Positions 10,223 through 20,224 are shown, counted from the stretch's first letter. The stretch is 64,000 bases of DNA from Candidatus Thermochlorobacter aerophilus (GCA_002794105.1 PHFL01000071.1:46643-110642); one strand, 5' to 3'. The notes: generated by a model from the sequence alone, not told the origin. Numbers and translations are program-made.

Positions 10223-12430
10223 TTACATCGTTGAGTTTGCTGGCAGCGCTACATAGAATGTTGCCCCTTTGTCTTTGCCTTCCGACTCTACCCACACTTT
10301 GCCGCCATGCAGTTCCACGATTTGTTTAACAATTGCCAATCCTAAGCCGGTTGAACTCTCTCCGCCTGTCGGGCGTGCTGAAAGGCGTTGAAACTTGCCG
10401 AATACTTTTCTCTTATCGTCTTCCGTCAAGCCCTGTCCCTCATCTTTGACAGCAATCAGCACTGAAGCAGGCATCTTTGAAGATTCTGCTTTGACTGGTT
10501 CTCTCTTTTTTTCACAATAGACGGTTATGGTCTTGGCATTAGGACTATACTTGATGGCATTAGAGAGCAGATTTTCAATCACCTCGCGCAGGCGCACTTG
10601 GTCAGCTTTTGCATAGCAGTTTGGTTCAATTTGCATCTGTATCACCTGGCTTTTTCGCCTAGCATGCTCTTCATACTCTGCCACCACCGTTTCTACCAGT
10701 GCGCTGACATTCGTCTCGGTCAAATTCAAGGCAATTTTTCCTTCTTCTAACACGGTGGTTTCTAAGAGGCATTTGATGAGCTCTGCCATTCGCTGTGAAG
10801 AGCTATAAATTTTGTCGAGAAATGCTCTCACGATTGCGCTTCGGCTGGCTTCGCCGTCTGCGACAGCCTTATCAAGCTGTTCTTTGGCAAGTTCAGCAAA
10901 GCCTGAGATGGATTGCAATGGATTTTTGAGGTCATGTGCGGCAATGGAGAGTAGCTCGGTTTTAATGCGATTGGCTTCTTCAGCAATTTGCCGCTGTTCT
11001 TCTGCTACCTTACGCTGCGCTTCTGCGACCTTGCGCTGCTGCTCGGCAATTTTCAATGCGGCATCTAAAGCCTCATTTTTTTCCCGAAGCACTTGCTCTG
11101 ACTTTCGCTTTATGCGATACGAGCGATATGCCGTCGTTGCCAGTGCCAGCGCTAACACCGCAATGATGATGAAGGAATTGCGCAGCAGTGTCTGGCGCAA
11201 AAGTTCCAGCTCTTGAATTTCTTTTTCTCGGCGCAATCGCTCTATTTCTTTTTCCTTTTTTTCGGTTTCAAATTGTGTTTTGAGTGAGTTGATGGTTTTG
11301 GCTTTTTCAAGATTGAGCAGGGTGTCGTAAAGTGCATGAAAGTTCTTGTATGCCTCTAAGGCTTTGTGGTAATCACCGATTTTTTCATAGAGTTCTGAAA
11401 GGCTCAGGTATGAGTTACGCATTTCTTCAGGTTCGCGCAGCGATTGAGCTATTTCAATGCTTTGGCTCAAGTAGGATAGTGCTTCTTTTATTTTGCCTTC
11501 TTTGCTGCAGATTATTCCCAGCATGCGTGTAGCAGTAATCAATCCGCTTCGGTCGTCAATAGCGCTATAGAGTTTGAAGGCTTCTTCAGCCGCTTTGCGT
11601 GCCTTTACAAGTTCGTTTTTTTCTGCATACACATCGGCAAGGTTGATAAGTGCCGTTGCTACATTCGGTGGGTTGTCGTTACCAGCTTTTTTGCCAATTC
11701 GCCGCTCGACTTCCAGTGAGGCTTCGTAGTAGACTTGTGCAGAATCGTATTTTTCTTGGATGCGGTATATGGCACCGATGTTGTTGAGTACAGCCGCCAT
11801 GCCCTCATCGTTGTTGAATGTTCTAAATGTTTTCAGTGCCAAGCTGTACATCTTCAAGGCTTCGTCATACTGCTTTTGCTTTTTGTAGATGAGTCCGATG
11901 TTTGCCATAGAGTTTGCCATGCCCAGCGAGTCGCCTAACTTTTCTTTGATGCGTAGCGACTGAAAGTGATTTTCAAGGGCTTGCACATAGTCGCCTTGCC
12001 GAGAATAGGCAATGGCGATGTTGTTAAACAGTTTGGGTTTATCTGCCAGTTGTCCTGCCGAGTCGCAGATGGAGAGTGCTCGTTTGTAGATGATGATGGC
12101 GTCGGCGTATGCGCCTTTATCTCTTATCACATTAGCTTGAGTGTTTAGGCTTCGGATTAGCCCTTTCACGAAACCAAGTCGTGCAGAAATCTCTTCGGCT
12201 CGTTTTGCATAAAAGAGTGCGCTATCTGGCAAGATGGTCCTATACTTTTCTGCAAGTTCATTTAGGGCTATGGCGTGTGAACTGTCGGGGAGCTGTTGCA
12301 TGATGATAGTTGCTGAACCGTCTTGCCTTCTAGCTTGTGCCTGTGCTTGCGCGCCAACTGCGCATAGCAGGACTGCCCATGCCACGACCTGTGCGGCAAT
12401 AGGCAGCATGGCTTGCATGCCCCTCTTCAT
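10223..12430 (-). CDS. TPR-containing sensor histidine kinase
   Basis: Membrane sensor kinase of 735 residues. After a signal peptide (MLPIAAQVVAWAVLLCAVGAQA) the exported part is a chain of about seven tetratricopeptide repeats, roughly residues 50-370 (for example AIAYSRQGDYVQALENHFQSL, NIGLIYKKQKQYDEALKMY). A charged coiled coil, one membrane helix (SFIIIAVLALALATTAY, about 417-433) and a second coiled coil rich in EQQRKVAEAQ repeats follow. Then come HisKA with phospho-acceptor His in IAAHDLKNPLQS (about 499) and HATPase_c with NLLSNAIKYSP, DEGQGL and GLGLAIVKQIVELHGG. No response regulator gene is adjacent, so the partner is unknown. It probably shares a transcript with the esterase downstream. 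Confidence 0.92.
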   Translation of the reverse strand: MKRGMQAMLPIAAQVVAWAVLLCAVGAQAQAQARRQDGSATIIMQQLPDSSHAIALNELAEKYRTILPDSALFYAKRAEEISARLGFVKGLIRSLNTQANVIRDKGAYADAIIIYKRALSICDSAGQLADKPKLFNNIAIAYSRQGDYVQALENHFQSLRIKEKLGDSLGMANSMANIGLIYKKQKQYDEALKMYSLALKTFRTFNNDEGMAAVLNNIGAIYRIQEKYDSAQVYYEASLEVERRIGKKAGNDNPPNVATALINLADVYAEKNELVKARKAAEEAFKLYSAIDDRSGLITATRMLGIICSKEGKIKEALSYLSQSIEIAQSLREPEEMRNSYLSLSELYEKIGDYHKALEAYKNFHALYDTLLNLEKAKTINSLKTQFETEKKEKEIERLRREKEIQELELLRQTLLRNSFIIIAVLALALATTAYRSYRIKRKSEQVLREKNEALDAALKIAEQQRKVAEAQRKVAEEQRQIAEEANRIKTELLSIAAHDLKNPLQSISGFAELAKEQLDKAVADGEASRSAIVRAFLDKIYSSSQRMAELIKCLLETTVLEEGKIALNLTETNVSALVETVVAEYEEHARRKSQVIQMQIEPNCYAKADQVRLREVIENLLSNAIKYSPNAKTITVYCEKKREPVKAESSKMPASVLIAVKDEGQGLTEDDKRKVFGKFQRLSARPTGGESSTGLGLAIVKQIVELHGGKVWVESEGKDKGATFYVALPANSTM

Positions 12431-12567
12431 GTCTGCAGCAGATTTTATCAGATGTTGAACGCACCTTTGCAGCGACTGCGCTGCTTTTTCTGAGCCTCAG
12501 GCGGTAAATTACGCTGAAGGTTGGCAGGATGGATTGATTGCTTTCAGAATGTGTGTTTCAGAGCACC

Positions 12568-15500
12568 TTATTTGATAAGTGTCATTTTCCTTGTTTGCGT
12601 AAAACTTCCTGCCTGCAATCGATAAAAGTACAATCCACTTGAGAGCCGTTCAGCATTGAATTGGACTTGGTAGCGCCCAGCGTTTTGTCTGCCACGAAAG
12701 AGTGTTGCCACTTCACGACCGAGAACATCATAGACCTTCAAGCTCACATCACTTGCCACTGGAAGTTGATAGACGATAGTCGTCGTCGGGTTGAATGGGT
12801 TCGGGTAATTTTGCTCGAGCAAGTAGGTTTGCGGACGAGCTCCTTCTACTTCTCTGACAATAGATGCCGCTCGCGCCGGTTGTGCATATCGCAATACTTG
12901 TCCTTCACCTGTTATTGCTAAGCCAAACACGCTGTCTGCAGTAGTAAGAAAAGAAAATGATGCAACCGCTTCAGTCAGCGGGGTGCTGTTATGGCGTAGC
13001 CATGTTGTGCCTGCATCACGACTTGTGAAGATGCTTGGTCCTTGTGCCGAGATAGCACTAAGCCAGAGATGTCCAAGTTCTGGCACGCCTGTGCCGCCCA
13101 AAAATGCCAATGCGCTCGGAGCAGTTGTCGCTCCCCAAGTCTGCCCGCCATCGGTCGTTCGGCGCAAGACACTGTTTGCAATTTGTTGATTTTGCAAAGT
13201 GTATCCGCCTACGACGCCAGTATTCGTTGAAGCAAATGACACCACTATCAACCAATCATTATTGCCTGCCGCTATGCTGCTGCTCCATGTATTTCCCGCA
13301 TCGGTAGAACGGAACACTCGTCCTTGATTGGTGCCAAACCAACCAACATTGCCTACAAACTGGAACGAGCCTACCAGCCCAAACTCGCCATTGGCAGCGG
13401 CAACCTGTTGTGCAATTGGTGTCCAAGTTGCGCCGCCATCAGTCGTTTTGACCAAGATAAATCCGCTTGTGGGCGATACAGGGTCGGACTGCGCAATTCC
13501 ATTTTGTGCATCAAAGAAGTGAATAGCATTCCAGAAACTGCCACTTTCACTTACCACTTGCCATGTCTGACCGCCATCGGTGGTGCGAAACAGTCTTGCC
13601 GGTCCGCTATCAGGACCATCGCCGACAATTGCCACGTTTTCATCTAAGGCATTGATGCAGTAGAGATTATTGCTTGTTGGGGCTGATACGCGCGTCCAAG
13701 TTCTGCCTCCATCGAGCGAGCGCACCACCACGCCGCCATCGGCACAAGCCCATGCCACATTGCGATTCACCAATTTGATAGCATGAAAATCCCTGCTGAT
13801 TTGCGATAAGCGAGTTTGCTCAATCCATGCCGGTCGGCTTAGGTCTAAAAATGCCGCATCGCTAAAGTTTGTGGCATTATCGACCATATCTAACCGAAAG
13901 AGAGCTGTAGTAGTGGTAAAATCAATCGTTGCGGGCAAACTTACATTGAAAGATAGTGTCAGTGTATCGTTGGTATTGATAACCCCACGCGACACTCGCG
14001 GATTAGGGATACTGACACCTTGCACAGAGGTTGTCAGCAAAAATTCTGCATTTACGGTTGGGGCATTGTAGTTGGCAACACGTGCCACGACGGCACGGCT
14101 GGGCTCATCGTAGCGCAAATCAAAAGCTACAAGTCCCGGTGTTGTGCGTCGCATTGCCGCCTCCGCATCCAGAATCCGTAGAGCAACTGGACCAAATGCA
14201 GTGGCGCGAATTTGTGTGGCAATACGCTGTGGGCTCCAGTTCGGGTGCCGCGCCTTGATTAAGCCAGCAATTCCTGCCACAATCGGGCTGGCAAATGAAG
14301 TGCCAGAGACCAAAATGTATAGTTCCGACGCCGCACGCCCATCCTTGATATCCACTGCTCGTCCCGGCACCGTAGTCAGCACGGCATTTCCAGCCGCATA
14401 GACTTTCACGGTTGCTCCAAAATTTGAAAATGCGGCGCGCTGTCCGATATTTACGCCTGAATGTATCACCGCACCAACCGATAGGGTATTTGTGTAAGCC
14501 GCTGGATAACTTGGAGCATCGGTACCGCCATTGCCTGCCGCCGCTACCACCAACACCCCTGCATTTGTTGCAAAATTTACTGCATCCTCAATTGCTCGCG
14601 AACGGTTCGGTCCGCCAAAGCTGCTATTGATGATGCTGGCACCATTAGCCGTCGCATACACGATACCTTGTTCAATGAACGCCACATTCCGCACCCGCTC
14701 GCGTGTCCCTCCGAGCTTGACTGCCATTACTCGGCAGTTATATCCTGTACTGGCTATGCCGATACCGTTGTTTGTGCTTGCCCCTGCCAATCCTGCAGTG
14801 CCTGTACCGTGCCCTGAAAATTCATCAAATGGATTGTTGTCGCGCGTTACCGTCGTGGTGCCGCTCTCCCAAAAATCCCATCCTCGCCAATCGTCAACAA
14901 ATCCGTTACCATCGTCATCTACCCCATTGGAGCGCTTGTCTCGACCTTGTGCGTCGGTGCCCGTCTCGCCAGGATTTGTCCAAATCTTGCCCTGCAGGTC
15001 TGGATGGTCAAAATCGATGCCAGTATCCAAAATCGCAATCACCACATCTGGACTACCCGTGCTAATTGCCCACGCCTGTGGAATGTTGTGATATTCAAAA
15101 AAGTCTTGCCCGCGCGTCCCGTATGCAGAATCGTTCGGCACAACCGACAGCGAATACAGGTAACTTGGTTCCGCATACTCGACCTCTGGCAACTTTGAGA
15201 GTTCGGCTGCCACTTGTGCTGGATTTGTGCCGTCGGAGTAATAGAGGTAGTAGATGCGTGAAATTTCGCCCGTCATGCGTGCCGCCGCTTCGCTTGGTGT
15301 CTTTGCCGTTAGCACTGCTTCTCCCAACTCGCCCGTGCCAATGCGGCTTGCCAAAGTTTGGCAAAGTTTGTGCTCATACTCGGCTTTCCATAGCGGCTCA
15401 ATTTTCTGTAGCCCATGTGCTCGCATTACAGCTTGAACGCTTGCAAGTCTGTCTGCCGCCTTAGCTTGCAGCTGCAATCCTCCTCCCGTCTCCCCCTTGA

Positions 15501-15684
15501 GTTTGACCACAACCATCCCTTCCATCATGTCCGATGGCGCCGCCACCGCCCGACGCCGTGCCTTCAGCGCCTCCAGCTTATTGACTCGCAGTTCCGATGC
15601 CTCCTGCGCCAATAGCCATGCCGGACATAGCTCTGTCAGACTAAGCCACGCAAGGAGAAGAAGACATGCTCGCATAACACGCAT
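12568..15684 (-). CDS. Secreted subtilisin-like serine protease with BNR/Ycf48-like repeats and a T9SS sorting domain
   Basis: Predicted extracellular S8 peptidase, 1038 residues. A signal peptide and an inhibitor-like propeptide (about 30-180) precede the catalytic domain, with Asp220 (AILDTGIDFDHPDL), His292 (SGHGTGTAGLAG), oxyanion Asn385 (AAAGNGG) and Ser463 (SGTSFASPIVAG). The middle third repeats a short beta-propeller motif, TTDGGQTW / SLDGGRTW / STDAGNTW / TSRDAGTTW, as in BNR and Ycf48-like sialidase-type propellers. The last about 80 residues (NYPNPFNPTTTIVYQL to KMTLIK) form the type A C-terminal signal used by the type IX (Por) secretion system. No T9SS machinery gene is in the window. 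Monocistronic as far as visible. Confidence 0.94.
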   Translation of the reverse strand: MRVMRACLLLLAWLSLTELCPAWLLAQEASELRVNKLEALKARRRAVAAPSDMMEGMVVVKLKGETGGGLQLQAKAADRLASVQAVMRAHGLQKIEPLWKAEYEHKLCQTLASRIGTGELGEAVLTAKTPSEAAARMTGEISRIYYLYYSDGTNPAQVAAELSKLPEVEYAEPSYLYSLSVVPNDSAYGTRGQDFFEYHNIPQAWAISTGSPDVVIAILDTGIDFDHPDLQGKIWTNPGETGTDAQGRDKRSNGVDDDGNGFVDDWRGWDFWESGTTTVTRDNNPFDEFSGHGTGTAGLAGASTNNGIGIASTGYNCRVMAVKLGGTRERVRNVAFIEQGIVYATANGASIINSSFGGPNRSRAIEDAVNFATNAGVLVVAAAGNGGTDAPSYPAAYTNTLSVGAVIHSGVNIGQRAAFSNFGATVKVYAAGNAVLTTVPGRAVDIKDGRAASELYILVSGTSFASPIVAGIAGLIKARHPNWSPQRIATQIRATAFGPVALRILDAEAAMRRTTPGLVAFDLRYDEPSRAVVARVANYNAPTVNAEFLLTTSVQGVSIPNPRVSRGVINTNDTLTLSFNVSLPATIDFTTTTALFRLDMVDNATNFSDAAFLDLSRPAWIEQTRLSQISRDFHAIKLVNRNVAWACADGGVVVRSLDGGRTWTRVSAPTSNNLYCINALDENVAIVGDGPDSGPARLFRTTDGGQTWQVVSESGSFWNAIHFFDAQNGIAQSDPVSPTSGFILVKTTDGGATWTPIAQQVAAANGEFGLVGSFQFVGNVGWFGTNQGRVFRSTDAGNTWSSSIAAGNNDWLIVVSFASTNTGVVGGYTLQNQQIANSVLRRTTDGGQTWGATTAPSALAFLGGTGVPELGHLWLSAISAQGPSIFTSRDAGTTWLRHNSTPLTEAVASFSFLTTADSVFGLAITGEGQVLRYAQPARAASIVREVEGARPQTYLLEQNYPNPFNPTTTIVYQLPVASDVSLKVYDVLGREVATLFRGRQNAGRYQVQFNAERLSSGLYFYRLQAGSFTQTRKMTLIK

Positions 15685-15801
15685 TTAATTTAGCTTGAAG
15701 TTCTATTGCAAGAATAAGAACGCAGAAAGTAAATTTTCCTCTGCTATTCTCCAAGAGAAAATCCTGTCAACCATTAACACCAAACCAATGCGCATCAATC
15801 C

Positions 15802-17631
15802 ATGACCGAACTTCTCTGGGACGGCAAATACAAAGACGGCAAAAAAACATCACCCATTCGCATCGCACTCCCGTTTCAGACCATTGAAACCCTTAACGAG
15901 AGCGCAACCGACCGACAAAAACGGCTCAATAGCCTCTTTCAACAAAAAGACGATACCACTTGGTATAACCGCCTCATCTGGGGCGATAAAAAATACGTGC
16001 TCCCCTCGCTCCTGCCCGAATTCGCTGGCAAAGTGGATTTGATTTACATCGACCCGCCCTTCAACGTCGGCGCCGACTTCTCCTTCACCACCACACTCCC
16101 GCCCGCCCCCGACGACGGCGACGAACAAACGACCTTCACCAAAGAACCCAGCATCATCGAACAAAAAGCTTACCGCGATACTTGGGGACGCGGCTTGGAC
16201 TCCTACCTCCAATGGTTCTACGAAACCGTCGTTCTATTGCGAGAACTCCTCGCCGATACTGGCTCCATCTACGTCCATCTCGACTGGCACGTCGGACACT
16301 ACGCCAAATGCGTGTTAGATGAAGTGTTCGGGTATGAGAATTTTAGAAATGAAATTTATTGGTATTACTATAATAAGATGCCGGATACTCGTAAAGGCGT
16401 TTTCCCTCGTGCAACAGACACAATTTATTGGTATGTAAAAAACAAATCATCTAACTATTGCTTTAATCCTCTTACAGAAAAAAGAGATACCCCTGTTAAA
16501 CAACTTGTGCGAAAAAAGGTTGATGGTAAAGCCATCAACGCAAGGGATGAAGAAGGAAATGTTATGTATCAAATCCGAGACGAGAGAGTTGTTGACAATG
16601 TTTGGCGGTTATCAATGCTTCAGCCAGCAGATAGAACAGAAAACCTCTTCTATCAAACACAAAAACCAGAAGCCCTGTTAGACCGCATCATCAAGGCGAG
16701 TTCGAATGAGGGGGATTTGGTGTTGGATTGTTTTTGTGGGAGCGGGACGACGGCGGCGGTGGCGGAGAAGCTTGGTCGGCGTTGGATTGCGTGCGATTTA
16801 GGTCGGTTTGCGATTCACACGACGCGCAAGCGGCTGTTGAGCATTCCGAATGTCAAGCCGTTTGTGGTGCAGAATTTGGGCAAGTATGAGCGGCAGGCGT
16901 GGGTTCAGGCGGAGTTTGAGCGACCGGAGAGTCGGTTAGAGCAGGAGCGGGCGTATCGGAAGTTTATTTTGGAGTTGTATCATGCGACGGAGTTAGCAGG
17001 TTACACGTGGATACATGGGGTGAAGTCGGGGCGGGCGGTGCATGTTGGAGGTGTGGAGGCGCCAGTAGCGGTAGAAGATGTGCGGCAGATGGTCATAGAG
17101 TTTTTGAAATTAGTAGGCAAAGAGCGGGCACTGACCATCAACGGGATTGATGTTTTAGGTTGGGAGTTTGCTTTTGAGTTAAATGAAATTGCGCGTGAAT
17201 ATGCGGAAAGGAACGGAGTTGATGTGAAGTTTAAGAAAATTCCGCGTGAGGTGTTGGAGAAGAAGGCGGTCGAGCAGGGCGATATTAAGTTTTATGAGTT
17301 AGCGGCGTTGGAGGTTGAGACGGCGGTCAAGGCTATGACGCTGGTGCTGAATTTAAAGAATTTCACGATTCCGCCTGACGATGTGCCGCCGGAGGTTCAG
17401 CGCGGGATTACGCATTGGAGTCAGTGGATTGATTATTGGAGCGTGGATTGGAACTATCGGGGCGACACGTTTCACAACGAGTGGCAGAGTTATCGGACGA
17501 AGAAAAATCCGAAGATAGAGCTTTCGGCAAGCCATGAATATGAAGCGGCAGGGAAATATACTGTGTTAGTGAAGGTAATAGACATTTTGGGCAACGATAC
17601 AACAAAGGCTTTGCAGGTGGTAATTGGTTAA
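15802..17631 (+). CDS. mod: Type III restriction-modification system, DNA methyltransferase (Mod)
   Basis: Beta-class N6-adenine (or N4-cytosine) DNA methyltransferase, 609 residues. Motif IV DPPF is at residues 84-87 (IYIDPPFNVG); the AdoMet motif I VLDCFCGSGTTAAVAEKLG lies near 305-325. The specificity (target recognition) region lies between them. The central part, roughly bases 16320-16690, is visibly more AT-rich than its flanks, as expected for an exchanged specificity segment. The last about 45 residues (HEYEAAGKYTVLVKVIDILG and on) resemble a PKD-type beta-sandwich. The res gene follows immediately, and together they should methylate and cut at a short asymmetric site. No promoter was recognised in the 117-base gap upstream. 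Confidence 0.9.
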   Translation: MTELLWDGKYKDGKKTSPIRIALPFQTIETLNESATDRQKRLNSLFQQKDDTTWYNRLIWGDKKYVLPSLLPEFAGKVDLIYIDPPFNVGADFSFTTTLPPAPDDGDEQTTFTKEPSIIEQKAYRDTWGRGLDSYLQWFYETVVLLRELLADTGSIYVHLDWHVGHYAKCVLDEVFGYENFRNEIYWYYYNKMPDTRKGVFPRATDTIYWYVKNKSSNYCFNPLTEKRDTPVKQLVRKKVDGKAINARDEEGNVMYQIRDERVVDNVWRLSMLQPADRTENLFYQTQKPEALLDRIIKASSNEGDLVLDCFCGSGTTAAVAEKLGRRWIACDLGRFAIHTTRKRLLSIPNVKPFVVQNLGKYERQAWVQAEFERPESRLEQERAYRKFILELYHATELAGYTWIHGVKSGRAVHVGGVEAPVAVEDVRQMVIEFLKLVGKERALTINGIDVLGWEFAFELNEIAREYAERNGVDVKFKKIPREVLEKKAVEQGDIKFYELAALEVETAVKAMTLVLNLKNFTIPPDDVPPEVQRGITHWSQWIDYWSVDWNYRGDTFHNEWQSYRTKKNPKIELSASHEYEAAGKYTVLVKVIDILGNDTTKALQVVIG

Positions 17632-17659
17632 TCATCAAAAATCAATCATTGACGAGTTT

Positions 17660-20224
17660 ATGCCTAAGACGAGAAAAAAATCTTCTGCACAGCAGGATTT
17701 TTTCAACATTGAGGAGCAATTAAGGACGGCAGTATGTGTGCCTCAAATTCGTGAAGCGGTCAGGGCATGGCGCGCCGATGGCTACAAGGGCACGACGGAG
17801 ACCACGCAAGAGCTCTTAAACTTTTGGTTTTGCACCGACCACATCTTGCCCAATAGAGAGCGGTTCCGTTTTCACAATGCACAGCGCGACGCCATAGAAA
17901 CCCTAATTTACATTTATGAAGTTGAAAAAGTGAGAACCCGCAAAGCCCTTTTAGAAAAATATGCCTTCAAAAGCCAAGCGTTACGCATGCCGCCTTACGA
18001 CGACTTCGCACGCTATTGTATCAAAATGGCAACGGGTAGCGGCAAAACCTTCGTGATGGCAATGAGCATTGTTTGGCAGTTTGCTAATTATTTGCGCGGT
18101 GGGCAAGACTATGCGAATACTTTCTTAATTATCGCCCCGAATGTTATCGTCTTCGACCGTCTCAAAGGTGATTTTGAAAGCGGCATATTGTTCAGGAAAT
18201 ATCCTTTTATTCCGAAGCATCTGGCATGGCTTTGGGATATGGATTACTACATGCGTGGCGATACCGAAAGAGCCTACACACACGGAGCACTCTACTTAAC
18301 CAACATTCAACAATTTTACGAGAGAGATTCAACTGCGGACAAAGAAGAGGTCGATATTATGACGGCAATGCTGGGCAATAAACCTTCTTCGCAAACAGTA
18401 GAAGTGAGCGATTTTGAAGAGCGGATTGCAAAACGAGAAGGGTTGGTCATGGTTATTAACGATGAGGCGCATCACACGCATGATGAAGAGAGCGAGTGGA
18501 ATAAATTTATTCGTAGGTTACACAAGAAGCGTGCGGTGGCAGCGCAATTAGATTTTTCAGCAACGCCGCGTTATACCAAAGGCAGTTTATTTGCTTGGAC
18601 TATTTTCGATTATCCGCTCAAGCAAGCGATTCTGGATGGGGTGGTCAAGCGCCCAGTGAAAGGGATTGCACAAGTTCAAGAAGCCAGAAGTAATATCGCA
18701 AGTGTGCGTTATGAGGCATATTTAATTGCTGCGGTAGAGCGTTGGAAAGAGTATAAGGCGCAACTTTCGCCGCTGAATAAAAAGCCAATTCTTTTTATTA
18801 TGATGAACGACACGCGCGAGGCTGATGACGTTGGCGATTGGCTACGCACAAAATATCCCGAAGAATTCAGTGGCGAAAAAACCTTAGTAATTCACACTGA
18901 CAAAAGTGGCGAAGTCTCTAAAAAAGATTTGGAGCTGGCGCGCAAGGTTGCCCGTGAAGTTGACCACGAAAATAGCCCTGTCAATGCAATTGTTTCCGTT
19001 TTGATGTTGCGAGAAGGTTGGGATGTTCAGAGCGTAACGGTAGTTGTTGGCTTGCGTCCTTATACTGCCAAAGCGAATATCTTGCCTGAACAGACAATTG
19101 GCAGGGGCTTGCGTCTCATGTTTCGAAATCAACCTTACTACACGGAGCGGGTGGATATAATTGGCAATAAGGCTTTCATGAAGTTTGTAGAAGACCTTGA
19201 AAAATTAGAGGAAATAACGCTTGAAACCTTTCAAGTTGGCAAAGATAAACTTAGAATTCTTACGATTCAGCCTGTAGAGAGCAAAAAGGAGTTTGATATT
19301 AACATTCCTGAAATTTCGTCGTTCTTAAGTAGAAAGAAATCCTTATCCGCAGAAATTGCCGCCCTTGATGTGATGCAGTTTAATATCAATCCACTTCCTC
19401 TGAAAAGGAAGGATATTTCAGAGATAGAGACGTTCACATATGAAGGGCGAGACATCTTAACTGATGAAAAGCTCTTAGAGCGCGAATACAAAATACCCGA
19501 AGCACAAACTGCGGAAGAAGTTATCGGTTACTATGCGCGCAGGATTGCGCAAAATATCAAACTTCCTTCACAATTTGCGGCGCTGGTGCCAAAAATTCGT
19601 GAATTTTTTGAGAAGAAGGCGTTTGGCACGACTGTGGATTTATCTGACCCGCTTGTCATTCAAGCCATGAGTAGTAATGTTGCAAGTTATGTAGTAACGA
19701 AAGAGTTTGAGAAAGCGTTGAAAGCGATGATTGTAGAAGAAAAACAGCCTGTTTTGCTTTCTTTGGAGCGCTGGCTTTCTTCAACGCCGCCCTTCCCAAC
19801 ATCTAAGAAAGTCTTAGAGGCTAAAAAAACCATTTTTAACTACACGCCATGCGATAACGACTATGAGTACGACTTTGCGCAATTTCTTGATAAGTCGAGC
19901 GACATCAAAGCGTTTGCGAAATTGCCTGAACAATTTGGGTTTTCTATTCAATATACCGATGCATCAGTGAACATTCGCCACTACTTTCCTGACTTTGTGG
20001 CAGTGAGCCAAGACGGGGCTCATTGGATAATAGAGACGAAGGGGCGAGAAGATGTTGATGTCAAACTAAAAGATTCTGCCGCCCTGAATTGGTGCCGCAC
20101 GGTTACTCACCTTACGGCAACAGAATGGAAATACTTGAAAGTCTTGCAAAGAGAGTTTGAAGATTTATCCCCTGAAAATTTTAGTGAACTTCTTACGGGA
20201 ATTACACCCATTACATCTGTGTAG
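17660..20224 (+). CDS. res: Type III restriction enzyme, helicase-nuclease subunit (Res)
   Basis: ATP-dependent translocase/endonuclease partner of the Mod upstream. It has the SF2 core: Walker A ATGSGKTF (about residues 124-131), DEAH-type box NDEAHHTHDE (about 267-276), SATPRY, LREGWDVQSV, and motif VI EQTIGRGLRLMFR. A C-terminal PD-(D/E)xK nuclease is seen as YFPDFVAV...WIIETKGRED (about 774-795). Length of about 854 residues is normal. The start is uncertain: ATG 17660 is preferred, but a TTG at 17624, preceded by AGGTGG and overlapping the mod stop, would add 12 residues. It ends 17 bases before the convergent hppA gene. No truncation or frameshift seen. Confidence 0.9.
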   Translation: MPKTRKKSSAQQDFFNIEEQLRTAVCVPQIREAVRAWRADGYKGTTETTQELLNFWFCTDHILPNRERFRFHNAQRDAIETLIYIYEVEKVRTRKALLEKYAFKSQALRMPPYDDFARYCIKMATGSGKTFVMAMSIVWQFANYLRGGQDYANTFLIIAPNVIVFDRLKGDFESGILFRKYPFIPKHLAWLWDMDYYMRGDTERAYTHGALYLTNIQQFYERDSTADKEEVDIMTAMLGNKPSSQTVEVSDFEERIAKREGLVMVINDEAHHTHDEESEWNKFIRRLHKKRAVAAQLDFSATPRYTKGSLFAWTIFDYPLKQAILDGVVKRPVKGIAQVQEARSNIASVRYEAYLIAAVERWKEYKAQLSPLNKKPILFIMMNDTREADDVGDWLRTKYPEEFSGEKTLVIHTDKSGEVSKKDLELARKVAREVDHENSPVNAIVSVLMLREGWDVQSVTVVVGLRPYTAKANILPEQTIGRGLRLMFRNQPYYTERVDIIGNKAFMKFVEDLEKLEEITLETFQVGKDKLRILTIQPVESKKEFDINIPEISSFLSRKKSLSAEIAALDVMQFNINPLPLKRKDISEIETFTYEGRDILTDEKLLEREYKIPEAQTAEEVIGYYARRIAQNIKLPSQFAALVPKIREFFEKKAFGTTVDLSDPLVIQAMSSNVASYVVTKEFEKALKAMIVEEKQPVLLSLERWLSSTPPFPTSKKVLEAKKTIFNYTPCDNDYEYDFAQFLDKSSDIKAFAKLPEQFGFSIQYTDASVNIRHYFPDFVAVSQDGAHWIIETKGREDVDVKLKDSAALNWCRTVTHLTATEWKYLKVLQREFEDLSPENFSELLTGITPITSV

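Noticed and set aside
12469-12489. Hairpin GCAGCG/CGCTGC followed by TTTTT on the plus strand
   Set aside because: It has terminator form only in the plus direction, where no gene precedes it; the genes on both sides are on the minus strand. Probably chance or part of the kinase leader.
16000-16330. Minus-strand 120-codon frame opposite mod (15850-16212)
   Set aside because: Caused by C-rich codon use in the first block of mod; it opposes the DPPF motif and has no start context.
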